The notes beneath the pieces were generated by a model, which saw nothing but the letters and a program-made list of their open reading frames with translations, made no database searches and was not told the DNA's origin. From the NCBI GenBank assembly GCA_014378995.1, contig JACMMP010000120.1, forward strand, positions 1-50,462: DNA of 50,462 bases, in the 5' to 3' direction. The DNA is from Hyphomonadaceae bacterium (lineage in GTDB: Bacteria > Pseudomonadota > Alphaproteobacteria > Caulobacterales > Aquidulcibacteraceae). Below, piece after piece: positions 35,875 to 43,750 of the stretch. Both the position numbers and the translations under genes were made by a program. Each line of letters begins with the position of its first letter. Position 1 is the stretch's first letter.

Positions 35875-36999
35875 ATGGCGTCACATCCCGGGGGTGTCGA
35901 GGTGTTTTTTTCCGGGGGAGCCGAGTTCGCTGACGGCCAATTGAACATCGTCGCCGTCGTCGGTTGCGGAAAAATCGCCCAGCTCAAATATCTGCCAGCA
36001 TTGAGCGCCGCCGGCATCGAGACAATCCTGCTCACCGACCACTCACCGTCTCTGGCGGCGGCCGCGGCCTCCGCACTCGGACCGAGTGCGCATGTCGTTT
36101 CAGATTTGTCGCAACTCATCGAGAGACAGCCGCAACTCGTGTTCGTTCTGAACCACGATCACTTCGAAACGGCGCGCCGCCTGCTTGATTCTCAATGCGC
36201 CGTGATTTGCGAAAAGCCGCTATGCTGGCGCGCGCGCGAGGCAGAAGAGCTGGTGAGCATCGCCAGACGGCGCGAAGCGCCGCTCAGAGCCGCCTACTTC
36301 CGCCGCTACGATCCTCTCGTACAAACGGCCCTTGACGCGGTGGACTCCCGCGGTCCGCCACAGACTATCGTCATTCGCCAGCATGCGGGCCTCGCGGCAA
36401 AGGCGATCGCGTTTGCCGACCTAAAGCCTCCGGCTGAAGACCGGCAAGGAATAAAGGCCGCATTGGAATCAGCCTGGGAAAGGCGGCTCTCCGCGTTGCC
36501 CCCCAAGCCCGCGCGCCAAGCCGTCAGGCTGCTCCTGGAGTTGCTCATTCACGATCTCGACTTGCTCGGATGGATCGCACGTCGGGCTTTTCGCGTCCGC
36601 GACGCATGGATCGAGCACGACGCATCTACGATGAGCGTACGTGTTGAACTGGAGAGCGACGAAGGCTGGAGGTGCTCCGTCACGTGCGCACCGCAATTTA
36701 GCGGCCCTCACGCGTGGCGACATGAATGGGACCTCGGATGGGACGAAGAGAAGCTCTCGATCCAATTCGGCAATCCATTCGCTTTCACAAACGAGGGTAC
36801 GGTGGAGTGGCGGCGCGCAGATGAATCGGTTGAACGCCTTCATGCGCCGCTAGCCGACCCGTTCGCACTCATGATATCCGACGCCTTAAGTCACACGATT
36901 GGCGAACGCCGGCCCCACCAATCAGCCTTGGATGCGGTGCAGACCCTGAGCCTGATCGAAGCCATTGAAGCAAAGCTCAAGACAGGGGTTGCGGCATGA
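35875..36999 (+). CDS. Gfo/Idh/MocA family oxidoreductase (second of two in the island)
   Basis: 374 residues if the ATG at 35875 is used; a GTG at about 35899 or TTG at 35941 just before NIVAVVGCGKIAQ is also possible because the N-terminal 22 residues look unfolded. Rossmann motif VVGCGKIAQLKYL, LLTDHS for the cofactor ribose, and an intact EKP motif (VICEKPLCW). The C-terminal domain has ELLIHDLDLLGWIARR with the conserved His-Asp pair. It should act on a sugar-like alcohol with NAD(P). The divergent partner operon starts 55 bases away; the downstream kinase overlaps by 4 bases. Confidence 0.88.
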   Translation: MASHPGGVEVFFSGGAEFADGQLNIVAVVGCGKIAQLKYLPALSAAGIETILLTDHSPSLAAAAASALGPSAHVVSDLSQLIERQPQLVFVLNHDHFETARRLLDSQCAVICEKPLCWRAREAEELVSIARRREAPLRAAYFRRYDPLVQTALDAVDSRGPPQTIVIRQHAGLAAKAIAFADLKPPAEDRQGIKAALESAWERRLSALPPKPARQAVRLLLELLIHDLDLLGWIARRAFRVRDAWIEHDASTMSVRVELESDEGWRCSVTCAPQFSGPHAWRHEWDLGWDEEKLSIQFGNPFAFTNEGTVEWRRADESVERLHAPLADPFALMISDALSHTIGERRPHQSALDAVQTLSLIEAIEAKLKTGVAA

Positions 37000-37835
37000 T
37001 TTGGGCTGTCGGCGAACTCGCGCTTCACGTCTTTGTCCCGCTATCCCCTGACGAGCCGCTGGCGCTTCAGGGCCATAGTCACGTTCAGCTTGGCGGCGGT
37101 GCTGGAATGATCGCCAGAGCAGCGGCGGCGTCCGGCAAGCCAGCAGGACTGATCGGCGTGGTCGGCGGCGACGCGACCGGCGATCTCATCGCGCAGCTCG
37201 CATCTTCCTCGGCGGCGTCCAGCCTCGTTGCGCGCGACACCGAGAACGGCAGTTCGGTCGTGTACTTGCATGCCTCGCGCGAAAAGCTAGAGCGCGTGAC
37301 ATTTGCACCGGGCGGACCGCGCATGGCTCTCTGCTTAGAAAGCCTCGACCATATCAAAGCGGGAGCTCCCGTCTATTGCCCAGCATTTCCGGGGTATGAC
37401 GAAGTCTTGCGCGCACTCGCGGCGCGGGACGTTCAACTAATCGTCGACATAGGATTCGCCCCCTGGCTCGGCGACACGGCGCGATTGCAGCGAGCTACCG
37501 AGGACGCGCCTGACTGTGCATGCATGATGATCAGCTGCGCCGGTCTGTCGCCGGAAGAGATTCAAGCGCTCGCCGAGAGAGCGGCGCGAAAGACAAGCCG
37601 CGTCCTGGCCACAGCTGGCGCGCGAGCGGCGCTCATTCGCGACCGCGAAGAACTCTTTTGGCGCCAACCGCCGCCTGCAAAAGTGGTGCGCTGTGACGTC
37701 GGCGCGGGAGACATCGTGGCTCATACCCTCCTGCAGGCTCTCGATGACGGGACGCCATTTGTCAGCGCCTGCGAAAGAGCCCTCAGCGCAGCGAGCGCAC
37801 ACGTGGGACGTTGGGGCGTCGAGGTCAGATCATGA
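36996..37835 (+). CDS. PfkB-family carbohydrate kinase
   Basis: 279 residues. The N-terminal glycine-rich GGGAG (33-37) and GVVGGDATGD (54-63) are the family's substrate-side motifs. The C-terminal signature is DVGAGDIVAH with GAGD at 236-239, so the catalytic base D239 and the anion hole are intact. PfkB kinases phosphorylate sugars or nucleosides (ribose, fructose, adenosine). The lid strand region LHASREKLERVTFAPGG is short. It is coupled by 4-base overlaps to the Gfo/Idh gene before and the GGDEF-kinase fusion after. It probably phosphorylates the pathway's sugar or nucleoside. Confidence 0.9.
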   Translation: MIWAVGELALHVFVPLSPDEPLALQGHSHVQLGGGAGMIARAAAASGKPAGLIGVVGGDATGDLIAQLASSSAASSLVARDTENGSSVVYLHASREKLERVTFAPGGPRMALCLESLDHIKAGAPVYCPAFPGYDEVLRALAARDVQLIVDIGFAPWLGDTARLQRATEDAPDCACMMISCAGLSPEEIQALAERAARKTSRVLATAGARAALIRDREELFWRQPPPAKVVRCDVGAGDIVAHTLLQALDDGTPFVSACERALSAASAHVGRWGVEVRS

Positions 37836-39223
37836 CGACAAATCCGGGCGACTCCGACGCCGACAATCTTCAGCGCATCCAAGCCGACCACGCGATAGAA
37901 GAAAGCGTGAAGGCCGAGATCCGCGCGCTGTGTGTTAACGCCGCCGCGCCGATCTCGATCATCTGCATCGACATCGACAAAATTGCAGTCATACGAGCGG
38001 CGGGCATCGCGTCGAAGCTTCACGTTCTCAAGCAGCTCGCCGCGCGCGTTCAAAACGCGATCCCTGATGCGGCGCATTTCTACGACATCGGAACGCGCGA
38101 CGAATTCGTCGTGGTTCTACGAGAAGCGACGGACGCGACCACAGCGGATACGGCAGAAACCGTGCGCGCTGCGATCTCAAAATCGCCGGTTCACACACCG
38201 GACGGCGCGGAGCATACGCTAACCGCTTCGCTGGGGACCGGAATCTGGCCCGTCGACGCCGTGGACCCGGAATTTGTCTACGCCCTTGCAAAAGGCGCCA
38301 GCGCCGCCGCAAAGGAGGCCGGGCGCAATACAGTCGTCGCTGCGACGCCGTGCAACGGTCTCGCTCAGCTGTCTTTCGACGCACCGCGGCAACGCATGGA
38401 TTCGCTTCGGGCAACGAGCGCGAATCTTATGCGTCCGATGTCGACGCTCGTACTCGACGCGATTGATCTGGCTTGCCAGCGCCACGCGGGGCTCGAACAA
38501 TTCCACAAAGGGCTGGAGTTCGCTTTAAGCCGTCATTTGCGGCAACACACCGGACTAGGAAGCACAATCATCGTTAGCGGTCCGCCGGGCAGCGGCAAAA
38601 GCTCGCTTGCGAACCAATTGCGCAGCAAACGTCGCTCCCGTGTGTTCGCTGTGCGGCCGCAGCTGAACCACCTGCGCAGCGCCGGCGCCGAGCTCGCGGC
38701 CGAGATCGACGCCATCCTCGCCACTGAAAAGTTTATTCCGGACGCGTTGGTCGGAAAAATGCTCAGTGCATACCTGCACGAAACGCTCGCGAGCGACGAC
38801 ATCATTCTAGAAGGCGTGCCGATCTCGCGAGGCCAAGCATTTGTCGTTGAAAAGGCGCTGATCAACTCACAAAGAACGATTGATCTAATCGTCTTCTTGA
38901 ACGCCGACCCTGACACGGTTCGCCGCCGGGTTGAGGCGAGACGCATCTGTCTCGATTGCGAGGCGACGACGCAAGCGGGGCGTTCCTATAGCGACGGGGA
39001 AACCACGTGCCCCGATTGCGGCAAGCCACTCACGCGCCGCCGCGACGACGAAATGCAGCACTTGGAGCGTCGCTTAGCGCAATACCAGGCAGAACGAAGC
39101 TTAGTCAGCGCCGCGCTCGGACACTATCCCACATTAGAGCTCAACTCCGAGTCGCTCTCTACCGTGGAGATCGCAACAATCGTTCTGGGCGCCATCGACC
39201 GCGATACCGATGAACATCCCTAG
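37832..39223 (+). CDS. Degenerate GGDEF-like domain fused to a zinc-lid adenylate-kinase-like domain
   Basis: 463 residues from the ATG at 37832 (ATGA overlap with pfkB). Residues 35-170 follow the GGDEF fold: ICIDIDK (metal Asp D47), VLKQLAARVQ, then DIGTRDEFVVVL where GGDEF should be (87-92), LTASLGTGIW and AKEAGRNTVV at the end. The signature loop is altered to GTRDEF. Residues 243-455 form an adenylate-kinase-like P-loop domain: GPPGSGKS (250-257), ILEGVPISRGQA (like LDGFPRT in adenylate kinases) and a zinc LID with C373, C376, C393 and C396. It probably transfers phosphate to a nucleotide-like substrate, with the GGDEF part as a nucleotide-binding or altered cyclase module. Confidence 0.85.
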   Translation: MTTNPGDSDADNLQRIQADHAIEESVKAEIRALCVNAAAPISIICIDIDKIAVIRAAGIASKLHVLKQLAARVQNAIPDAAHFYDIGTRDEFVVVLREATDATTADTAETVRAAISKSPVHTPDGAEHTLTASLGTGIWPVDAVDPEFVYALAKGASAAAKEAGRNTVVAATPCNGLAQLSFDAPRQRMDSLRATSANLMRPMSTLVLDAIDLACQRHAGLEQFHKGLEFALSRHLRQHTGLGSTIIVSGPPGSGKSSLANQLRSKRRSRVFAVRPQLNHLRSAGAELAAEIDAILATEKFIPDALVGKMLSAYLHETLASDDIILEGVPISRGQAFVVEKALINSQRTIDLIVFLNADPDTVRRRVEARRICLDCEATTQAGRSYSDGETTCPDCGKPLTRRRDDEMQHLERRLAQYQAERSLVSAALGHYPTLELNSESLSTVEIATIVLGAIDRDTDEHP

Positions 39224-39854
39224 CTCGACAAACGCCAGCGTTGCATTGGCCTTGAGCTGCGACGCGATTGGATTCGACCTCGACGATACGCTGATTGCGA
39301 CATTCGCAACCGCCTACGCGCGCGTATGCAGCGCCGCACGGAGCCTGCAGCTGAGTCCTCCGTCAATCCAGCAGTTTGAAGACATATATGGCCGAGTTTC
39401 GTTTCCGGAGTGCGTTCTGGAATGGTATAGCAACGTCGATCTTGAGACCTTCGAGCGCGCCTATCGTGAGCACTCGCCGCGGCATCCCTACCGAGCGCTC
39501 GTTGACGGAAAGGCGCTTCTCGAAATGCTACGCGCAAGACGCAAGAGCGTAGGCCTCATCACCAATACGCCGCGCGAAAAAATCCCCGCGAAACTCGCAG
39601 TCGTCGGACTCACGACCGAGTCATTCGATCACGTCATCAGCGCCGATGACGTCGGTGCGCCAAAGCCCGACCCAGCAGTCTTGCACGCATGGATCAACGC
39701 GAGCGGCCGAGATCGCAGCGCACATTGCTACATCGGTGATTCGCCGGCGGACCAAGCAGCTGCTGCGGCTGCAGGAATCAAGTTTGTCGCCGTGCAAGCG
39801 AGGGATCGTATCGAGGCGCCGACAATGACTTCCGTCGCAGCATTTCTTGAATGA
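39210..39854 (+). CDS. HAD-superfamily phosphatase (phosphoglycolate phosphatase-like)
   Basis: 214 residues. All motifs are intact: GFDLDDTLIATF (nucleophile D23, acid/base D25), LITNTP, GAPKPDPAV and YIGDSPADQAAA. A helical cap lies at 35-95. It should remove phosphate from a small sugar or nucleotide monophosphate. The start lies 14 bases inside the end of the GGDEF-kinase gene. Its 3' end overlaps the 3' end of the convergent zinc-lid kinase gene by 77 bases. Confidence 0.88.
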   Translation: MNIPSSTNASVALALSCDAIGFDLDDTLIATFATAYARVCSAARSLQLSPPSIQQFEDIYGRVSFPECVLEWYSNVDLETFERAYREHSPRHPYRALVDGKALLEMLRARRKSVGLITNTPREKIPAKLAVVGLTTESFDHVISADDVGAPKPDPAVLHAWINASGRDRSAHCYIGDSPADQAAAAAAGIKFVAVQARDRIEAPTMTSVAAFLE

Positions 39855-40500
39855 TCTCCATCGGTGAATCGTGAGCTTCATGCAACGTCTTTGCATACTC
39901 CGACACCTGACGCGCGTAAGCCCCTGAAACGACGGCAAGCGGCGGAAGCAATTTCAGAAGCACGCGTCTGCGCATACGCCAGCTCCGGAGCCGCTCCACA
40001 ATGCCCTCACGCTCGTCTGCGCGCGGGGCGATTGCGCCACCGCAGTTTCGACAAGCCGCCCCGCTGTCGTCCTCACTGGCGTCATCGACGCCGCCGTCGC
40101 AGGTGACACATACACGCCGCGCCAGCGCGCGCTGGCGAGCGTCGGCCGGTGACAAAAGCACCCAGACCGGCAGCAAAGCTTGCTTGGTCGCGTCCGACCA
40201 ACGCAAAAGGCGACGCGCCTGCCCCTCGGTGCCGGGGACCCCTTCAAGTATCGCATGGGGCTGACGTAAGCCTGCGCTCATCGCCTCCCAAACGAGGTCG
40301 TCTGACAACAGCGTTCCTAAAGGCGGCAACGCAACGCCGCTCATGCGAAGTGGCTCGAAGTGCTTCCGCACTGAGAAAGGCCGCGACGCGCGCGCCAGCG
40401 CCGTCGCCAGCGAACTCTTTCCAGAGCAAGGCCCGCCGAGCAGAATGACGACGGCGGAGGCAGGTGCGGCGAACACCGCGGGGGATATCGCACGGATCAC
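39778..40500 (-). CDS. Zinc-lid adenylate-kinase-like protein
   Basis: 240 residues from GTG at 40500, a GTGA overlap with the PPK2-like gene. P-loop GGPCSGKS (22-29), AILEGVPGTEGQA (84-95) and a zinc LID with C131, C134, C150 and C153 match the C-terminal half of the GGDEF fusion across the operon boundary, motif for motif. The two appear to be paralogues. Standard adenylate kinases have LDGFPRT in place of LEGVP, so the accepted phosphate group is likely different. The protein continues beyond the lid with a helical arm ending SLARRQT, coded in the 77-base overlap with the HAD gene. Confidence 0.78.
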   Translation of the reverse strand: MIRAISPAVFAAPASAVVILLGGPCSGKSSLATALARASRPFSVRKHFEPLRMSGVALPPLGTLLSDDLVWEAMSAGLRQPHAILEGVPGTEGQARRLLRWSDATKQALLPVWVLLSPADARQRALARRVCVTCDGGVDDASEDDSGAACRNCGGAIAPRADEREGIVERLRSWRMRRRVLLKLLPPLAVVSGAYARQVSEYAKTLHEAHDSPMEIIQEMLRRKSLSAPRYDPSLARRQT

Positions 40501-41249
40501 GAGCGGGGGCTCGTTCCTCGAACGAGGTTCGCCAACTCAGCGCGAACAATGGTTGCCGCTACACAATCTGCGTAGGCCCTGTCGTCGCATGGCACGTGAA
40601 ACCAACCAGCGCCGCGAGCGATAGAATCTCTTAGTACGCGCTGCGCTGCGTTGGCATGGGCCTCCGCGTTGGCGACAGCCTCTTCGTCAGCGGCGCTGTG
40701 CTTCCAGCGCATTGATGGCGTTGACCGTCGCCCTGATATCCTCGCCTCTTGCTCCTGTGCGGAAACATGCAGGTACAGTCTGCAAATGCGCACCGCGAAG
40801 TCGGAGAGGAGCGCTTCGAACGCCACGATGTGCTGCAACAGATCCACCGGATCCCGAGCGCCTCTCAGGATTTCGTGTTCAACATCGTCATAATAGGACC
40901 GATTGAACACAGCGACGCTGCCTCTCTCCGGCATCGCCGCGTGATAACGCGCCAAAAAATCCCGCCCTCCCCGGTCCGGCTCCGGGCGCCCGAAGAAACT
41001 GAACGTCACGCCGCGTGGATCGGTCGCGCCCGCCAGCATCCGACAGGTCCGGTCTTTGCCGGCGGCATTCGCGCCATACAAGATCACCAACAACGCTCCG
41101 GCGCGTGTCGCCTGCAGTTCTTGGTGCAGCGCAAGCGTATCAGTCGCAGCGCTGGTGCTGAGACGCATCGATTCCGCGACGTCCCAATCCGCCGGCGGCC
41201 GAGTGTCGAAGTCGGCCAAAACCACATCGGCGGGCAATTCACGCATCAC
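40497..41249 (-). CDS. PPK2-like P-loop kinase
   Basis: About 250 residues (GTG at 41249, or ATG at 41246 overlapping the previous stop as TGATG). Walker A GANAAGKD (59-66) sits in the context LLVILYGANAAGKDRT, followed by FFGRPEPDRGGRDFLARYH and VAVFNRSYYDDV, the lid and Walker B region of PPK2-type kinases that move phosphate between polyphosphate and nucleotides. Similarity beyond these motifs is modest, so the true substrate may be another small molecule. It is coupled to the nucleotidyltransferase gene upstream and the zinc-lid kinase gene downstream. Confidence 0.82.
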   Translation of the reverse strand: MMRELPADVVLADFDTRPPADWDVAESMRLSTSAATDTLALHQELQATRAGALLVILYGANAAGKDRTCRMLAGATDPRGVTFSFFGRPEPDRGGRDFLARYHAAMPERGSVAVFNRSYYDDVEHEILRGARDPVDLLQHIVAFEALLSDFAVRICRLYLHVSAQEQEARISGRRSTPSMRWKHSAADEEAVANAEAHANAAQRVLRDSIARGAGWFHVPCDDRAYADCVAATIVRAELANLVRGTSPRS

Positions 41250-42238
41250 AGCTGGTGCGGCCGAAGCGTTGCAGCGACTGTCGACACAAGGTCTTGCGTC
41301 ACGACCTGGACCCGCGCACTCGCGTCAAAGTCTTTCGCCGCGTCGTCTGAGACCAATAGCGGCAACGCGTTTGCAAGCGAATCGACACGATCACGCTGCT
41401 CAGCGAGCATCATGCGAACCGACATGTGTGCAACGTAAACAGCGGCGTCGTAGCTTTGTAGCTTGGAGAGTGAGCCGGCGTCCTCAAACGTCCGTAGAAT
41501 GTAGTCCTTCACCTCTTCTGACTGACACGCCTCGATCGCCGGCGTGAGCCATTCTCGCGTTGTGTCGAGAACGTCTTGCGCGCCCTCAGCAGACACGGTC
41601 CCGCAGCCATGCAAGTGACAAATCAGGTCTGCCAAATCGCCACGCCCGATCTGACGCAGACGGGCAAGCATCCATTTTGGCTTCACAAAGCCAATTGAAG
41701 AGGCCGAAGTGACACAGACACACGCCAAATCGGCCAATTGCTGCAGACAGAAAACGGCAAATGGCGAGGCAGATGCAGCGCCCGCTTGATCGGCCCAGAA
41801 CTCGATGCTCTTCGCGAAGCGCTTCGACTCGGCCGCATCAAGACACGCCACGCGCGCCTCCGTGCGCGCCTTGGAAAACTCACCGGACCGATCGAACAAT
41901 ATAATCGCGCTGGTCAGCCGCCCGCGCTCGCGCAAGAATTGAAGATCACCCGCCGCGCTTGCCAGCATTTGATGGGCAGTCCGCCACTGGATCGTCTCAA
42001 CATCGAAGCGACGGCCATCAAAGCACGCGCTTTCAATCTGCGGCGCGTTGATCTCGCCACCTTTTGCAGCGTGCAGAACCAGTAGATCGACATCAGAATC
42101 CGGTCCGGCTAGGCCGAGTGCAACCGACCCAGTCAGCAAAACGGCCCTGACGTCGGCGTCCGCCGCCAAGGCTTGCGCGCACCGCGAGGCACGCTGCTCC
42201 AGCGTTCCGCTCAGCCGCCCGGCCGCGCGCCAATCCAC
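41246..42238 (-). CDS. Nucleotidyltransferase-domain protein
   Basis: 330 residues from GTG at 42238, one base after the stop of the small gene before it. Residues 30-56 (LLTGSVALGLAGPDSDVDLLVL, read in parts) carry the pol-beta nucleotidyltransferase motif: G37-S38, then D49 and D51 as metal ligands. The rest, 100-330, is helical like the C-terminal part of antibiotic adenylyltransferases (KPKWMLARLRQIG; CHLHGCG). It probably transfers AMP or another nucleotide to a hydroxyl or phosphate of the pathway intermediate. Confidence 0.82.
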   Translation of the reverse strand: MDWRAAGRLSGTLEQRASRCAQALAADADVRAVLLTGSVALGLAGPDSDVDLLVLHAAKGGEINAPQIESACFDGRRFDVETIQWRTAHQMLASAAGDLQFLRERGRLTSAIILFDRSGEFSKARTEARVACLDAAESKRFAKSIEFWADQAGAASASPFAVFCLQQLADLACVCVTSASSIGFVKPKWMLARLRQIGRGDLADLICHLHGCGTVSAEGAQDVLDTTREWLTPAIEACQSEEVKDYILRTFEDAGSLSKLQSYDAAVYVAHMSVRMMLAEQRDRVDSLANALPLLVSDDAAKDFDASARVQVVTQDLVSTVAATLRPHQL

Positions 42239-42239
42239 G

Positions 42240-42512
42240 TTAGCTGAAAGGCGAAGCCACTATGCCGGCGGCGATGTCCGACTCGATTTCCTGGGTCAAT
42301 TGTTTGAGCTTGGCGTCCGAGGCGCGACCACGCTCGATTCGAGCAAAAACCTCCACTGACGCCAATTCAGTGAGGTTAGAAGGCATCGGCAGTCCTTCGC
42401 GCCGAATGATCGATGCTTTCGCCATTGCCTCGGCATAGGCGATTTGCTTGTCGCTCAGGCCGAGATTGTAAGTGTCAGATAAGATTCGGTAAGCTTCATA
42501 GATGTCAGCCAT
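42240..42512 (-). CDS. Small helical protein of unknown function
   Basis: 90 residues from the ATG at 42512, chosen because GGAGG lies 6 bases ahead; an upstream TTG at 42557 overlaps the aminotransferase stop but has no clear ribosome site. It begins MADIYEAYRILSDTYNLGLSDKQ and continues as amphipathic helices (YAEAMAKASIIRREG; FARIERGRASDAKLKQLTQEIESD, read in parts). No domain recognised. Being in the unit between the aminotransferase and nucleotidyltransferase genes, it may be a carrier or a partner protein. I see no phosphopantetheine DSL motif for an acyl carrier protein. Confidence 0.65.
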   Translation of the reverse strand: MADIYEAYRILSDTYNLGLSDKQIAYAEAMAKASIIRREGLPMPSNLTELASVEVFARIERGRASDAKLKQLTQEIESDIAAGIVASPFS

Positions 42513-42553
42513 GTGCCCCTCCGGGTCGGCGCAGGCAGTCTCGCAGCGCTGGA

Positions 42554-43750
42554 TCAACAGGCGTCTGCGTGGACCGCTGACTCCACAAGCCGGCTCAACC
42601 CAAGCTCCAGGAGCCCCGGGGAGATACTAAACGCTGGAGTGAGCCGTATGCAATCCCTGATTACGGAGGTGATTACGCCGCGCTCAAGGCACAGCTTGCC
42701 GACCAGCGCCGCGCGCTCCCTGCTATCGAACTCGATTGCTGCAAGTGCGCCATAAGCGCTCACGCGATGAACGCTTTTGAGATCGGTCAAAGGCGAGAGT
42801 ATGCGTCGGCACGCGCCCTCAATGTCGCGCTGACGCGCAAACACCTCTTCGGCGATCATACGATCAATGGTGGCGAGCACGAGCCGACACACGGGCGCTT
42901 GTCCGGCGGCGCTATCGGTGCCTTTGACTGTGCGTACAACATCGCCATACGCCTCGAGACACGCGATCGCCGCGAACGGCAGCCCACTCTTCCAGGACTT
43001 GCCCAGGCTGATGATGTCAGGCGCGCAGCCCTGGCCTTCAGCGTCTGACCAGAACCCCGTCCGTCCGGACGTCAAAAACTCATCGGCCAGCAATAGGATT
43101 CCGCGGGGGGCCAACACGTCACGCTTCAAACTATGCAGCCAGCCAGGCGGCGGCCTTACAACCGCCTTTGACAAAATGGGCTCGATCACCAGGCCCGCGA
43201 TCCGCGAGCTTCCCTGCGCATCAATCGCCTTGGCGACATCTTCCAGCGCCAACGGCTGCAGACGCTCACCGACAGGGCGGCGGGCGTCGTAGCCAGGATA
43301 AGGCAATTGGAAATAGCCCTCGATACGATCGCCGTTACATGGGTCCATGTCGCTCAGCGAAGCCGTGGCTTTGCTGTAGCCGTGAAAAGATCCGTAGAAG
43401 CCGCAAAATGCGTTTCGACCCGTGATCGCCATGGCGTAGCGGAGCATGCCTTCATTGGCGCCGGTCCCGGTGGAATAGAACTGAATGTGCGAATAGCCGG
43501 GATAGAGCGAGGCGATCTTGTCGGCTAACTCGTCGCGATAGCGATTGGTGTATAGCCCGAGATTCAGCGGCGGCTCACCGCTGAAGGAATCTATCAGCGC
43601 GCTCGCGTCGTGGCCAAAAGGAAGCGACGTGTTGGCGTAGAGATCAATGTATTCGCGGCCTTCGCTATCTGTCACGGTCGCGCCACGCGCCGATACAAAC
43701 TTCACATCCGCGATGGTTTGAATGCGGCCCACCGCAGGATTGTGATGCAT
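42554..43750 (-). CDS. Class III (GSA-like) PLP aminotransferase
   Basis: 398 residues. Fold type I class III features: STGTGANEG (93-101), FYGSFHGYSKAT (118-129), LADEFLTSGRTG with D223 binding the PLP pyridine nitrogen, and the Schiff-base Lys K251 in SLGKSWKSGLPFAAI. LGKSW in place of the usual LGK-G/A pattern resembles aminotransferases for sugar or unusual substrates. It would transfer an amino group to an aldehyde or ketone made by the Gfo/Idh enzymes. It opens the right minus-strand unit; no strong promoter is visible in the 120 bases upstream. Confidence 0.9.
   Translation of the reverse strand: MHHNPAVGRIQTIADVKFVSARGATVTDSEGREYIDLYANTSLPFGHDASALIDSFSGEPPLNLGLYTNRYRDELADKIASLYPGYSHIQFYSTGTGANEGMLRYAMAITGRNAFCGFYGSFHGYSKATASLSDMDPCNGDRIEGYFQLPYPGYDARRPVGERLQPLALEDVAKAIDAQGSSRIAGLVIEPILSKAVVRPPPGWLHSLKRDVLAPRGILLLADEFLTSGRTGFWSDAEGQGCAPDIISLGKSWKSGLPFAAIACLEAYGDVVRTVKGTDSAAGQAPVCRLVLATIDRMIAEEVFARQRDIEGACRRILSPLTDLKSVHRVSAYGALAAIEFDSRERAALVGKLCLERGVITSVIRDCIRLTPAFSISPGLLELGLSRLVESAVHADAC

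Noticed and set aside
35820-36119. Extension of the first left-unit gene to a start near 36119
   Set aside because: That part is antisense to the Rossmann domain of the divergent Gfo/Idh gene.
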